This document shows positions 56,304-64,000 of a stretch of 64,000 nucleotides of DNA, in pieces (the first letter of the stretch is position 1; every line of letters begins with the position of its first letter). Position numbers and translations under genes: made by a program. Source of the DNA: Pseudomonas alkylphenolica (GTDB taxonomy: Bacteria; Pseudomonadota; Gammaproteobacteria; Pseudomonadales; Pseudomonadaceae); NCBI RefSeq assembly GCF_004025535.1, contig NZ_QJRG01000033.1, positions 62,001-126,000 of the forward strand. The letters run 5' to 3'. The notes under the pieces are model-generated. The model made no database searches. It was not told where the DNA came from and saw only the letters and a program-made list of their open reading frames with translations.

Positions 56304-57583
56304 GGCGCCACTCCTTTACGCGGAACTACACCGGTACGGCTGATGCGAATCAGGCCGCGCGGTCTCCAGATCATCATCAACACCATCAACACCCCGAACA
56401 GCAGCACCCGGTATTCGGAGAAGCTGCGCAACAGCTCCGGGGCCACGGTCAGCACGAACGCGGCGATCACCACCCCGACAGTCGATCCCATCCCGCCCAG
56501 CACCACGATCGCAAGGATCAGCGCCGATTCGAAGAAGGTGAACGAGGACGGGTTGACGAACCCCTGGTAGCTGGCGAAAAACACCCCGGCAAGGCCCGCA
56601 GTGGAAGCCCCGAGGGTGAACGCCGAGAGCTTCACCAGCACGTGGTTGAGGCCCATCGAGCGGCAGGCAATCTCGTCTTCGCGCAGCGCTTCCCAGGCAC
56701 GGCCGACCGGCATACGGGTCAACCGGTGCTTGATGTAGAGCACGGCCAGCACCACCAGGAACAGCACAATGTAGATAAACAGGAATTTCACGTTGGGGTT
56801 GTAATCGATGCCGAAGAACTCATGGAACGGTACACCCCCGTCCTTGGCCCGGCGCCCGAACTCCAGGCCCATGAAGGTCGGCGAAGGTACCGGCATGCCG
56901 TTCGGGCCGCCGGTGAACGACAGCCAGTTGTTGAGCACCAGGCGGATGATTTCACCAAAGCCCAGGGTCACGATCGCCAGGTAGTCACCGTGCATCCTCA
57001 GCACCGGGAAGCCCAGTATGCAGCCGGCCAGCGCCGCGGCGATGGCCGCCAGCGGCAACACCGTCCAGAACCCCAGCCCCAGGTACTGGTAACCCAGCGC
57101 CAGGCCATAGGCACCAATGGCATAGAACGCCACGTAGCCAAGGTCGAGCAAGCCGGCCAGGCCGACCACAATGTTCAGGCCCAGCCCCAGCAACACGTAG
57201 ATCAGGCCGAGGATGACCACGGTCAGCAGGTACTTGTTGGCGAAGAACGGGAAGACAATGGCGATGACGATCAGCGCCGGGATGATCCAGCGCAGCCGCG
57301 ACTTGTAGTCTGGCGCCAGCACATGCACGCCGGAACCGCTGCCCTCGAAGCCCTGGAGGATCGACTGGCCCTTGGGTGTCTGCAGGAACAGGCTGAGCAA
57401 AAAGCGCCCGGCCATGACCCCGGCGACCAGCCAGGCCACGCGGGTCGGCTCCATGTTGAAGCTGTAGCCGTCGAGCACCACGCCGACAATAGGCCCGAAG
57501 ACAATCAGGGAAATCAGCCCGGCGAGAATCGTGTCGATCAGGCTGCGTTTGAGATCGAATGAAGTGGATTTGGCAGCAGACAT
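56300..57583 (-). CDS. livM: Branched-chain amino-acid ABC transporter permease LivM
   Basis: A 427-residue permease with about eleven helices. VGLAGLLDLGYVAFYAIGAY (about 171-190) and AWEALREDEIACRSMGLNHV (about 296-315) are LivM blocks. The longer reading frame starts at 57964 inside livH and is not real; the ATG at 57583 is chosen, two bases after the livH stop. It corresponds to braE. Confidence 0.95.
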   Translation of the reverse strand: MSAAKSTSFDLKRSLIDTILAGLISLIVFGPIVGVVLDGYSFNMEPTRVAWLVAGVMAGRFLLSLFLQTPKGQSILQGFEGSGSGVHVLAPDYKSRLRWIIPALIVIAIVFPFFANKYLLTVVILGLIYVLLGLGLNIVVGLAGLLDLGYVAFYAIGAYGLALGYQYLGLGFWTVLPLAAIAAALAGCILGFPVLRMHGDYLAIVTLGFGEIIRLVLNNWLSFTGGPNGMPVPSPTFMGLEFGRRAKDGGVPFHEFFGIDYNPNVKFLFIYIVLFLVVLAVLYIKHRLTRMPVGRAWEALREDEIACRSMGLNHVLVKLSAFTLGASTAGLAGVFFASYQGFVNPSSFTFFESALILAIVVLGGMGSTVGVVIAAFVLTVAPELLRSFSEYRVLLFGVLMVLMMIWRPRGLIRISRTGVVPRKGVAP

Positions 57584-57585
57584 AC

Positions 57586-58500
57586 TTACACCTTCGCCAC
57601 GAGTGGGCGACCCAGCAGGCCTTGGGGACGGAAGATCAGAATCAGCACCAGCAGGGAGAAACTGAACACGTCTTTGTAGTCGGAGTTGATCAACCCGGAG
57701 AACAGCGATTCGGAGATGCCGAGGATGATCCCGCCGAGCATGGCGCCCGGCAACGAGCCGATGCCACCCAGTACCGCTGCGGTGAAGGCCTTGATGCCGA
57801 TGATGAAACCGGCGTAGAAGTCGAACGTGCCGTAGTTCATGGTGATCAATACGCCCGCCAGCGCGGCCATGACGGCACCGATGACGAATACATAGGAAAT
57901 CACCCGGTCGGTGTTGATGCCGAGGATCGAGGCCATCTTGCGATCCTGCTGGGTGGCGCGGCACATACGCCCCAGCTTGGTGAACTTGATGATGTAGGTC
58001 AGCGCGGCCATGCCGACGAACGCGGCGACCAGAATGAAGATCTTGGTGTAGGTCAGCTGGACGAAACCGCTACCCACTTCGACGCGCCAGGCGCCTTCAA
58101 GCAGGGTCGGAATGCCTTGCTGGCGTGCACCCTGGCTGATCTGCGCATAGTTCTGCAGGATCAGCGAAATACCGATGGCACTGATCAGCGGTGCCAGGCG
58201 GGTGGAGTTACGCAGGGGTTTATAGGCGATACGTTCGATGGTCCAGCCATACACGCCTGTCACCACCACCGTGAAGATCAGCGTCCCGAGCATCAGCAGC
58301 GGGAAGGATTCGATACCGAAGTAAGCCAGCAATGCCAGACTGATCGCCGCCAGGTAAGCGGAAATCATATACACCTCGCCGTGCGCGAAGTTGATCATGC
58401 CGATAATGCCATAGACCATTGTGTAGCCGATGGCGATCAGGCCATAGACAGACCCCAGGGTCAGCCCATTGACCAGTTGCTGCAGAAAAATACCATCCAT
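57586..58500 (-). CDS. livH: Branched-chain amino-acid ABC transporter permease LivH
   Basis: A 304-residue permease with about eight helices, including YTMVYGIIGMINFAHGEVYM (about 27-46), the LivH signature, and GRMCRATQQDRKMASILGIN (about 175-194). It corresponds to braD. It follows braC after about 160 bases containing a stable hairpin. Confidence 0.96.
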   Translation of the reverse strand: MDGIFLQQLVNGLTLGSVYGLIAIGYTMVYGIIGMINFAHGEVYMISAYLAAISLALLAYFGIESFPLLMLGTLIFTVVVTGVYGWTIERIAYKPLRNSTRLAPLISAIGISLILQNYAQISQGARQQGIPTLLEGAWRVEVGSGFVQLTYTKIFILVAAFVGMAALTYIIKFTKLGRMCRATQQDRKMASILGINTDRVISYVFVIGAVMAALAGVLITMNYGTFDFYAGFIIGIKAFTAAVLGGIGSLPGAMLGGIILGISESLFSGLINSDYKDVFSFSLLVLILIFRPQGLLGRPLVAKV

Positions 58501-58626
58501 AACGCAATCTCACGTATTTGAGATTGCACAAGCGCCGACTACGTTGAGCCCCGGATGAAGCGGCCCTCGCAGCGCAGGGTTGTGCAGATCTACGAGAAAA
58601 GACAGGTACGGCGCAAAACCGGGTAG

Positions 58627-58650
58627 CGACCCGGGCTAAGGCCCGGGTCG
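58627..58650 (-). terminator. Hairpin between braC and livH (attenuator)
   Basis: A 10-bp exact stem (CGACCCGGGC / GCCCGGGTCG) with loop of four. On the - strand only a short TTTT appears about 15 bases later, so termination would be partial. This fits higher production of the binding protein than of the membrane parts. Confidence 0.6.
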
Positions 58651-58660
58651 GGTACCGTTG

Positions 58661-59797
58661 TTATTTTTGTTTTTCCAGTTGGTGGTACTTGCCGTCCTTG
58701 TCCCACTGGTAGACCACGTAGTCGGAGACTGTCAGGTCGCCTTTGCTGTCCCACTTCTTCTCGCCCATCACGGTTTTCACCGGATTGGCCTTGAGCCACT
58801 TGGCAGCGTCTTCGCCCTTGTTCGACTTGGAGCCATTGAAGGCCGCAGCCAGGGCCTCGACCGAAGCGTAGGCATACAAGGTGTAGCCTTCAGGCTCGGT
58901 GCCTGCTTTGCGGAACTCTTCTACCACTGCCTTGCTGTCCGGCAGCAGGCGCGGGTCGGCGCCGAAAGTCATGTACACGCCATCAACGTACTGCGCGCCA
59001 CCGGCGGTGGTGACCAGTTCGTCGGTGACAACGCCGTCATCGGACATGAATTTGACGTCTTTCAGGCCCGCTTCACGCAACTGCCGGACCAGCGGACCGG
59101 CTTCCGGGTGCAAACCACCGAAGTAGACGACGTCGGCACCGGCACCGCGAATCTTGGTGACCACGGCGCTGAAGTCCTTCTCGCCACGGGTCAGGCCTTC
59201 GTACAGCACCGGCGTCACGCCACGCTTGGCCAGTTGTGCTTTGGTGGCATCGGCCAGGCCTTGGCCGTAGGTGTCCTTGTCGTGCAGCACGACCACTTTT
59301 TTGCCTTTGAGCACGTCGACGATGTAGTCGCCGGCAACGATGCCCTGCTGGTCGTCACGCCCGCACATACGGAACATGGCGCTCAGGCCGCGCTCGGTAA
59401 CCTGAGGGTTGGTCGAACCCGGGGTGATGGCAATGACGCCCGCCTCGTCATACACCTCTGAGGCCGGGATGGTGTTGGACGAGCAGAAATGTCCGACCAC
59501 ACCGGCGACCTTGTCCTGGTCAACCAGACGGTTGGCCACGGCTACGGCCTGCTTGGGCTCGCACGCGTCGTCACCTTTGACCAGGACGATCTTCTCGCCG
59601 TTGACCCCGCCTGCGGCGTTGATCTTGTCTGCCGCCGCCTGGGCACCTTTCATGTACTGCTCGCCAAACGCTGCGTTGGCACCGGTCATCGGGCCTGCTA
59701 CACCGATCTTGATGTCGGCCTGAACATACGAAGAAACACCCAGCGCCGTAGCTACGGCAAGGGCCAGAAAGCCTTTCTTGTAAAACGTCTGCGACAT
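58661..59797 (-). CDS. braC: Branched-chain amino-acid binding protein (BraC/LivJ)
   Basis: A periplasmic binding protein of 378 residues, signal peptide about 1-27 (SSYVQADI). VAGPMTGANAAFGEQYMKGA (about 33-52), AGVVGHFCSSNTIPASEVYD (about 99-118) and VVLHDKDTYGQGLADATKAQ are typical of the Leu/Ile/Val/Ala binders. The ATG at 59797 has GGAG; the in-frame extension upstream contains the promoter. Two cysteines in the mature protein fit a disulfide known for the family. Confidence 0.96.
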   Translation of the reverse strand: MSQTFYKKGFLALAVATALGVSSYVQADIKIGVAGPMTGANAAFGEQYMKGAQAAADKINAAGGVNGEKIVLVKGDDACEPKQAVAVANRLVDQDKVAGVVGHFCSSNTIPASEVYDEAGVIAITPGSTNPQVTERGLSAMFRMCGRDDQQGIVAGDYIVDVLKGKKVVVLHDKDTYGQGLADATKAQLAKRGVTPVLYEGLTRGEKDFSAVVTKIRGAGADVVYFGGLHPEAGPLVRQLREAGLKDVKFMSDDGVVTDELVTTAGGAQYVDGVYMTFGADPRLLPDSKAVVEEFRKAGTEPEGYTLYAYASVEALAAAFNGSKSNKGEDAAKWLKANPVKTVMGEKKWDSKGDLTVSDYVVYQWDKDGKYHQLEKQK

Positions 59798-59855
59798 GAG
59801 GTGGTGCTCCTTGGTGTTTTTTTGGTTGGCACTACAACTTTCAGCAATAGCTCTG

Positions 59856-59871
59856 AGCAAGGGCCGTGCCA
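59856..59871 (-). promoter_or_regulatory. Sigma-54 promoter of braC
   Basis: On the - strand TGGCACGGCCCTTGCT matches the -24/-12 consensus TGGCACGNNNNTTGCW at every defined base. It lies 59 bases before the braC ATG. Confidence 0.85.
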
Positions 59872-60068
59872 TTGGATTTTTATTCTTGAAAAACACCTGA
59901 AGAAGTTGCCAAGGCCTTGGCCGCGTCCTTTTTTTACTGGCTGTGCAACCGTCTGCCGCAAGGCAAGCGCCACCCAACCGACCAAAAAGAGCAACCATAA
60001 AGTGCCATCATTGCAACCTCGCCAAGTGGTTACGTGCAACCCGCCTGTAACAGGATGCGTAACCGAAC

Positions 60069-60085
60069 TGCACATCGTTGGTGCG
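60069..60085 (-). promoter_or_regulatory. NtrC-like binding site upstream of braC
   Basis: TGCACATCGTTGGTGCG resembles the NtrC site TGCACY-N5-RGTGCA with 2 mismatches. It lies about 200 bases upstream of the sigma-54 promoter of braC, within the enhancer range. The 59798-60266 gap also contains an inverted pair GGTTACG/CGTAACC at 60028-60064 and must hold the pncB promoter. Confidence 0.55.
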
Positions 60086-60266
60086 CGACTGCTACAGCGG
60101 GCACCAATACAGGCTAGCCGCTGACCGGCGAAAGCGCCGCCCCCGAAACGCTGCTACGGATGTACCCGCAGCGCGCCCGCCCACCTGCGGGAAAAGGCTG
60201 GCACAATGGCAATGTCTGTGCGTCGTTGCTGGCAGTTAATGGCGCGCGCCCCCTACGGAGCCCCTT

Positions 60267-61469
60267 ATGAGCGAGAGCGCCTTCGCCGATCGCATCGTGC
60301 AAAACCTGCTCGACACTGACTTCTACAAACTGAGCATGATGCAGGCGGTGCTGCACAACTACCCCAACGTCGACGTCGAATGGGAGTTTCGCTGCCGCAA
60401 TGGCGAAGACCTGCGCCCCTATCTGGCGCAGATTCGCGAACAGATCGACAAGCTCTGTGAACTGAGCCTGGCTAATGGCCAATTGGGCTTTCTGGAACAG
60501 ATCAGCTTCATCAAGCCGGACTTTCTGCGTTTTCTCGGCCTGTTCCGCTTCAACCTGCGCTACCTGCACCTGGGCATCGAAAACGATCAACTGTACCTGC
60601 GCATACGCGGCCCCTGGCTGCACGTGATCCTCTTTGAAGTGCCGTTGCTGGCAATCATCAGCGAAGTACGCAACCGCCATCGCTATCCGCAGGTCAAGCT
60701 CAGCGAAGCCCGCGACCAGCTGTACCGCAAGTTCGACTGGCTCAAGGCCCATGCCAGCAGCGAAGAACTGGCAGAGTTGCAGGTGGCCGACTTCGGCACA
60801 CGCCGACGCTTTTCCTACAAAGTGCAGGAAGAAGTGGTACGGGTGCTCAAGGACGATTTCCCGGCGCGCTTCGTCGGTACCAGCAACGTGCATCTGGCAC
60901 GAAAACTGGATATCAAGCCCTTGGGTACCATGGCTCATGAATGGATCATGGCCCACCAGCAACTTGGCCCGCGGCTGATCGACAGCCAGATTGCCGCGCT
61001 CGACTGCTGGGTGCGTGAATACCGTGGGCTGCTCGGCATCGCCTTGACCGACTGCATCACCATGGATGCGTTTCTCGGCGACTTCGATCTGTTCTTCGCC
61101 AAGCTGTTCGATGGCTTGCGCCACGACTCGGGCGACCCGGTGCAGTGGGCAGAAAAGGCCATCGCCCATTACCGCAAGCTGGGAATCGACCCGATGACCA
61201 AGACACTGGTGTTCTCTGATGGCCTGAACCTGACCAAGTCACTGGAGATCTTCCGTGCCTTGCGCGGACGCATCAACGTCAGCTTCGGCATCGGCACCAA
61301 CCTGACCTGCGACATACCCGGGGTGGCGCCGATGAGCATCGTGCTTAAAATGACCGACTGCAACGGCCAGCCTGTCGCCAAGATTTCCGACGAGGCGGCC
61401 AAGACCCAATGCCGTGACGAAAACTTCGTTGCTTACCTGCGCCACGTCTTCAAAGTGTCCAAGGAGTAA
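60267..61469 (+). CDS. pncB: Nicotinate phosphoribosyltransferase
   Basis: Converts nicotinate and PRPP to nicotinate mononucleotide, with ATP use, in NAD salvage. The 400-residue protein has family motifs: [20 protein letters not shown] (about 13-32), DFGTRRRFS (about 175-183), GTSNVHLA (about 203-210), the catalytic-His region [12 protein letters not shown] (about 219-230) and [14 protein letters not shown] (about 286-299). nadE begins three bases after the stop, giving an NAD salvage operon. Confidence 0.97.
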   Translation: MSESAFADRIVQNLLDTDFYKLSMMQAVLHNYPNVDVEWEFRCRNGEDLRPYLAQIREQIDKLCELSLANGQLGFLEQISFIKPDFLRFLGLFRFNLRYLHLGIENDQLYLRIRGPWLHVILFEVPLLAIISEVRNRHRYPQVKLSEARDQLYRKFDWLKAHASSEELAELQVADFGTRRRFSYKVQEEVVRVLKDDFPARFVGTSNVHLARKLDIKPLGTMAHEWIMAHQQLGPRLIDSQIAALDCWVREYRGLLGIALTDCITMDAFLGDFDLFFAKLFDGLRHDSGDPVQWAEKAIAHYRKLGIDPMTKTLVFSDGLNLTKSLEIFRALRGRINVSFGIGTNLTCDIPGVAPMSIVLKMTDCNGQPVAKISDEAAKTQCRDENFVAYLRHVFKVSKE

Positions 61470-61472
61470 TTC

Positions 61473-62300
61473 ATGCAAGCCGCCCAGCGAGAGATTGCGC
61501 AAGCACTCAAGGTCCAGCCCCCGTTCGCCGACCGTGCCGCGCTCGATGCCGAAGTGAACCGGCGCGTGGCATTCATCAAGCAGTGCCTGAACAACGCCCG
61601 GCTAAAAACCCTGGTGCTGGGAATCAGCGGTGGCGTCGACTCGTTGACCGCAGCGCTGCTGGCGCAGCGGGCGATCAACGAGCTGCGCAGCGAGACCGGT
61701 GATCCTGCTTACTGCTTTATCGCCGTGCGCCTGCCCTACCAGGTTCAACAGGATGAGCACGATGCCCAGGCCTGCCTGGAAGTGATCAAGGCTGACGAAG
61801 TTCACACGGTGGATATCGCCCCGGCCGTACGCGCCCTGGCCGCCGAGGTCAAGGCGCTGGAAGGCGGCACGCCGACGATGGTCGACTTCGTGGTGGGCAA
61901 CACCAAGGCGCGCATGCGTATGGTCGCGCAGTACACCATCGCTGGCGCCCGTCAGGGCCTGGTGATTGGCACCGACCATGCCGCCGAGGCGGTGATGGGC
62001 TTCTTTACCAAATTTGGTGACGGTTCCTGCGACCTCGCGCCCCTGAGCGGGCTGGTGAAAAACCAGGTACGCGCCATCGCGCGCAGCTTTGGCGCGCCGG
62101 AATCATTGGTAGAGAAAGTACCGACCGCAGACCTGGAAGACCTGGCGCCGGGCAAGCCGGACGAAGCATCCCATGGCGTGACCTACGCGCAGATCGATGC
62201 CTTCCTGCACGGCGAGCCGGTCAGCGAAGAGGCGTTCGAGATTATCAAGCGGACTTACGAGAAGACCCAGCACAAACGCGAGATGCCGTTCGCACCTTGA
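61473..62300 (+). CDS. nadE: NH3-dependent NAD+ synthetase
   Basis: Amidates nicotinate adenine dinucleotide to NAD+. The 275-residue, ammonia-dependent form has the ATP-PP loop [16 protein letters not shown] (about 48-63), [20 protein letters not shown] (about 145-164) and [20 protein letters not shown] (about 169-188). No glutaminase domain is present. AAGGAG lies in the end of pncB. Confidence 0.97.
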   Translation: MQAAQREIAQALKVQPPFADRAALDAEVNRRVAFIKQCLNNARLKTLVLGISGGVDSLTAALLAQRAINELRSETGDPAYCFIAVRLPYQVQQDEHDAQACLEVIKADEVHTVDIAPAVRALAAEVKALEGGTPTMVDFVVGNTKARMRMVAQYTIAGARQGLVIGTDHAAEAVMGFFTKFGDGSCDLAPLSGLVKNQVRAIARSFGAPESLVEKVPTADLEDLAPGKPDEASHGVTYAQIDAFLHGEPVSEEAFEIIKRTYEKTQHKREMPFAP

Positions 62301-62307
62301 AGCCGAA

Positions 62308-62354
62308 ATCGCCGGTAAGCCGGCTCCTACTGTAGGAGCCGGCTTACCGGCGAT
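62308..62354. repeat. REP-like palindrome with 22-bp arms between nadE and azu
   Basis: ATCGCCGGTAAGCCGGCTCC plus TA pairs exactly with its complement around a 3-base loop CTG. It starts seven bases after nadE and ends before the end of azu. This is the second Pseudomonas REP type (GTAGGAGCCGGCTTACCGGC). It probably ends both convergent transcripts. Confidence 0.8.
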
Positions 62355-62368
62355 GGCCAGCTACACCA

Positions 62369-62815
62369 TTACTTCAGCGTAACGGTGCCTTTCATCATCG
62401 AGATGTGGCCAGGGAACGAGCAGAAGAAGCCGTATTTCTCGTTGGCATCCAGCTTGGAAACATCGAAAGTCACCGAGGCGGTTTCCTTGGCACCGATCAC
62501 TTTGGTGTGAGCAATCACGCGCGCGTCACCTTCCTTCAGGTAATCCTTCTCGATACCAGCGCTCAGGCCATCGGTCGCGATCGGCTGCATGTCCGCTTCC
62601 TTGCTGATCACCAGGTTGTGGCCCATGACGTTCTTCGGCAACGAGCCGGAGTGGGTCAGCTCAACAGTGAAAGTCTTGCAGCTCTTGTCGATTTCGATGG
62701 CCTTGGTGTTGAAGGACATCTGGTCGGTGGAATCGACGGTAACCTTACACTCGGCAGCAAATACCTGAGTGGTGGCGAGAGTCAGCAAGGATACTGCTAC
62801 AACTTTGGCAAACAT
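62369..62815 (-). CDS. azu: Azurin (blue copper protein)
   Basis: A 148-residue periplasmic electron carrier with signal peptide about 1-20. Mature [20 protein letters not shown] is the azurin start. The type 1 copper ligands are present: His in GHNLVIS, and Cys, His, Met in [20 protein letters not shown] at the end. Disulfide cysteines near residues 23 and 46 are kept. The ATG at 62815 is used; the upstream frame has no credible start. Confidence 0.98.
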   Translation of the reverse strand: MFAKVVAVSLLTLATTQVFAAECKVTVDSTDQMSFNTKAIEIDKSCKTFTVELTHSGSLPKNVMGHNLVISKEADMQPIATDGLSAGIEKDYLKEGDARVIAHTKVIGAKETASVTFDVSKLDANEKYGFFCSFPGHISMMKGTVTLK

Positions 62816-62878
62816 CGTGAATCTCCATGACAGGGTTTTTATCAGTTTGCAGACTGCCTGAAACCGTGGAGCACGCCC

Positions 62879-62892
62879 ATGATGTGGGTCAA
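62879..62892 (-). promoter_or_regulatory. Anr (FNR-type) box upstream of azu
   Basis: On the - strand TTGACCCACATCAT fits TTGAN-N4-NTCAA-type boxes, close to TTGAT-N4-ATCAA (two mismatches). It is about 65 bases before the azu ATG, which puts it near -41 from an expected start. Anr control of azu is known in P. aeruginosa. Confidence 0.6.
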
Positions 62893-63011
62893 ACGCCGGA
62901 TACGAGGCCAGGCAGTAAATTTGTTCTATGGATTGTATACACAAATCCTAAGTGAACATCATGCGCCATTGTTAGACGATGAGACAACCTCTCATTCAGG
63001 AGTCATTGATC

Positions 63012-63101
63012 ATGTCCTTCAGTAGCTTGATGAACAGCTTGCTCGCCGCCTACGCCTGCGGTGCCAGCGGCGCGATCTGCGAATTCGCCCGACCAGAATA
63101 G
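63012..63101 (+). CDS. Small ORF of 29 codons
   Basis: ATG at 63012, stop TAG at 63099-63101, with AGGAG about nine bases before the start. The product begins [17 protein letters not shown] and contains two Cys. No relative is recognised. It lies between azu and the LOG gene, which starts 80 bases later. It could be a leader peptide or an independent microprotein; coding status is inferred from the ribosome site only. Confidence 0.45.
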   Translation: MSFSSLMNSLLAAYACGASGAICEFARPE

Positions 63102-63181
63102 TAGTGTTTACAAAACATTGCCGACTTGGAAGTGACTGGCCAGCACCTTACTCTGTGGACGCTTGTAACCGGAGAGAAGTG

Positions 63182-63769
63182 ATGCCAGTACGTTCAGTAT
63201 GTGTATTTTGCGGCGCCAGCACCGGCGTCAACCCGGCCTACCGCGAGGCGGCCATCGCCCTCGGCCAGGCCATCGCCCAACGCGGCCTGACCCTGGTCTA
63301 TGGCGGCGGCGCAGTCGGCCTGATGGGCATCGTTGCCGACGCCGCCATGGCGGCCGGTGGTGAAGTGATCGGGATCATCCCCGAAGCGCTGAAAAATGCC
63401 GAAATCGGCCACACCGGCCTGACTCGCCTGGAAGTCGTTGACGGCATGCACGCGCGCAAGGCACGCATGGCGGAACTGAGCGACGCCTTCGTCGCCCTGC
63501 CTGGCGGCCTGGGTACCCTGGAAGAGCTGTTCGAAGTCTGGACCTGGGGCCAGCTCGGCTATCACGCCAAGCCGTTGGGCCTGCTCGACGTCAATGGTTT
63601 CTACAGCAAGCTCGGCGACTTCCTCGACCATGTGGTGGAAGAAGGCTTCGTGCGCCCGCAGCATCGCGCCATGCTGGCGCTAGCGACCACCCCCGACGAA
63701 CTGCTCGACGCCATGGACAGCTTCGAAGCCCCGGTACTGCCCAAGTGGGTCGACAAGAAACCTGACTAA
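63182..63769 (+). CDS. LOG-family protein (TIGR00730; nucleoside-monophosphate phosphoribohydrolase-like)
   Basis: A 195-residue Rossmann-fold protein. [20 protein letters not shown] (about 5-24), [20 protein letters not shown] (about 40-59) and the [20 protein letters not shown] motif (about 113-132) with GGxGTxxE define the LOG family, which hydrolyses cytokinin riboside or other nucleoside 5'-monophosphates. GGAGAGAAG precedes the ATG at 63182; the longer frame from 63104 lacks support. It overlaps, tail to tail, the transglutaminase-like gene. Confidence 0.93.
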   Translation: MPVRSVCVFCGASTGVNPAYREAAIALGQAIAQRGLTLVYGGGAVGLMGIVADAAMAAGGEVIGIIPEALKNAEIGHTGLTRLEVVDGMHARKARMAELSDAFVALPGGLGTLEELFEVWTWGQLGYHAKPLGLLDVNGFYSKLGDFLDHVVEEGFVRPQHRAMLALATTPDELLDAMDSFEAPVLPKWVDKKPD

Positions 63770-64000
63770 ACCTGGTACTCATCCAGCGGCATCACTGTGA
63801 CCTGCACCTCAGGGTCATGGTTGCCGCCGCCGAGGATTACCCCGCGCAGCGGCGATACATCGGAGAAGTCCCGGCCCCAGGCCAGGGTAATGTGCTCCAG
63901 TGCCGGGCGCAGGTTGTTGGTGGGGTCGAAATCGACCCAGCCCTGGGTCGGGCAAAACACCGAAATCCAGGCGTGCGAGGCATCAGCCCCCACCAACCGG
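63766..64000 (-). CDS. Transglutaminase-like protein, C-terminal part (cut by window end)
   Basis: The frame stays open to the window edge. The visible 78 residues include [20 protein letters not shown] (His and Asp of the Cys-His-Asp triad) and PTNNLRP, then [17 protein letters not shown]. The Cys lies outside. This is the usual end of the bacterial transglutaminase-like (Tgl-cysteine-protease fold) family; substrate unknown. The stop TAG overlaps the LOG stop by two or three bases. Confidence 0.88.
   Translation of the reverse strand, partial: RLVGADASHAWISVFCPTQGWVDFDPTNNLRPALEHITLAWGRDFSDVSPLRGVILGGGNHDPEVQVTVMPLDEYQV

Noticed and set aside
57584..57964. N-terminal extension of livM into livH
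   Set aside because: livM homologues begin at the ATG 57583; the extension is a shadow of livH.

Overview
The window is a chromosomal segment of a gammaproteobacterium, almost certainly a Pseudomonas of the putida or a related group. The run dsbD(dipZ)-aroQ-accB-accC-prmA-DUF3426-dusB-fis-purH-purD-retS matches the gene order I remember from Pseudomonas genomes. Other pointers are RetS itself, azurin, GC-rich codon use, and several copies of the Pseudomonas REP-type palindrome (TGTGGGAGCGGG...CCCGCGAA). The assignment rests on recognition; no search was run.

Layout. 1-13.8 kb (+ strand): conserved housekeeping block with the end of dsbD, shikimate and fatty-acid entry (aroQ, accBC), prmA, a zinc-ribbon membrane protein, dusB-fis, purH, purD, the hybrid sensor RetS and a MarC-family membrane protein. 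13.8-15.9 kb (- strand): three unrecognised genes of 223-234 codons. They appear to be distant paralogues, have visibly lower GC than their flanks, and sit between marC and the cobalamin genes; this is the best candidate for an undescribed system. 16.0-23.6 kb: divergent cobalamin corrin-ring genes, cobG-cobH-cobI-(cbiG)cobJ on - and cobL-cbiD-cobK on +. 23.6-25.0 kb: an NfeD/SPFH membrane pair. 25.0-32.8 kb: a copper-themed run (DUF2946, PCu(A)C chaperone, second DUF2946, OprC/NosA-type TonB receptor, PepSY membrane protein) followed closely by a FecB/C/E-type ABC importer. 32.9-41.2 kb: a CycA-type amino-acid permease, the urea importer urtABCDE and two GNAT acetyltransferases. 41.2-43.9 kb: chaperones CbpM/CbpA and a YegD-like Hsp70. 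44-54 kb: a mixed region with an AI-2E-family permease, a PsiF protein, an EamA transporter, a lipase without signal peptide, OsmE, a ferritin-like protein, AsmA, a secreted 15-residue-repeat protein, a DesT/FabR-like regulator, an AGE-family epimerase and an SDR. 54.7-59.8 kb (-): branched-chain amino-acid importer braC(livJ)-livH-livM-livG-livF. 60.3-64 kb: pncB-nadE, azurin, a tiny ORF, a LOG-family protein and the end of a transglutaminase-like protein.

How it fits together. Nitrogen supply is a strong theme: the urea and branched-chain amino-acid importers are both preceded by sequences matching sigma-54 promoters, and the latter also by an NtrC-like site. Copper handling links the 25-30 kb run with azurin at 62.4 kb, which carries an Anr-like box. 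The cbpA-cbpM chaperone pair has a sigma-32-like promoter. The 675-bp non-coding gap at 54.04-54.71 kb holds a cluster of DnaA-box-like nonamers although no replication gene is nearby.
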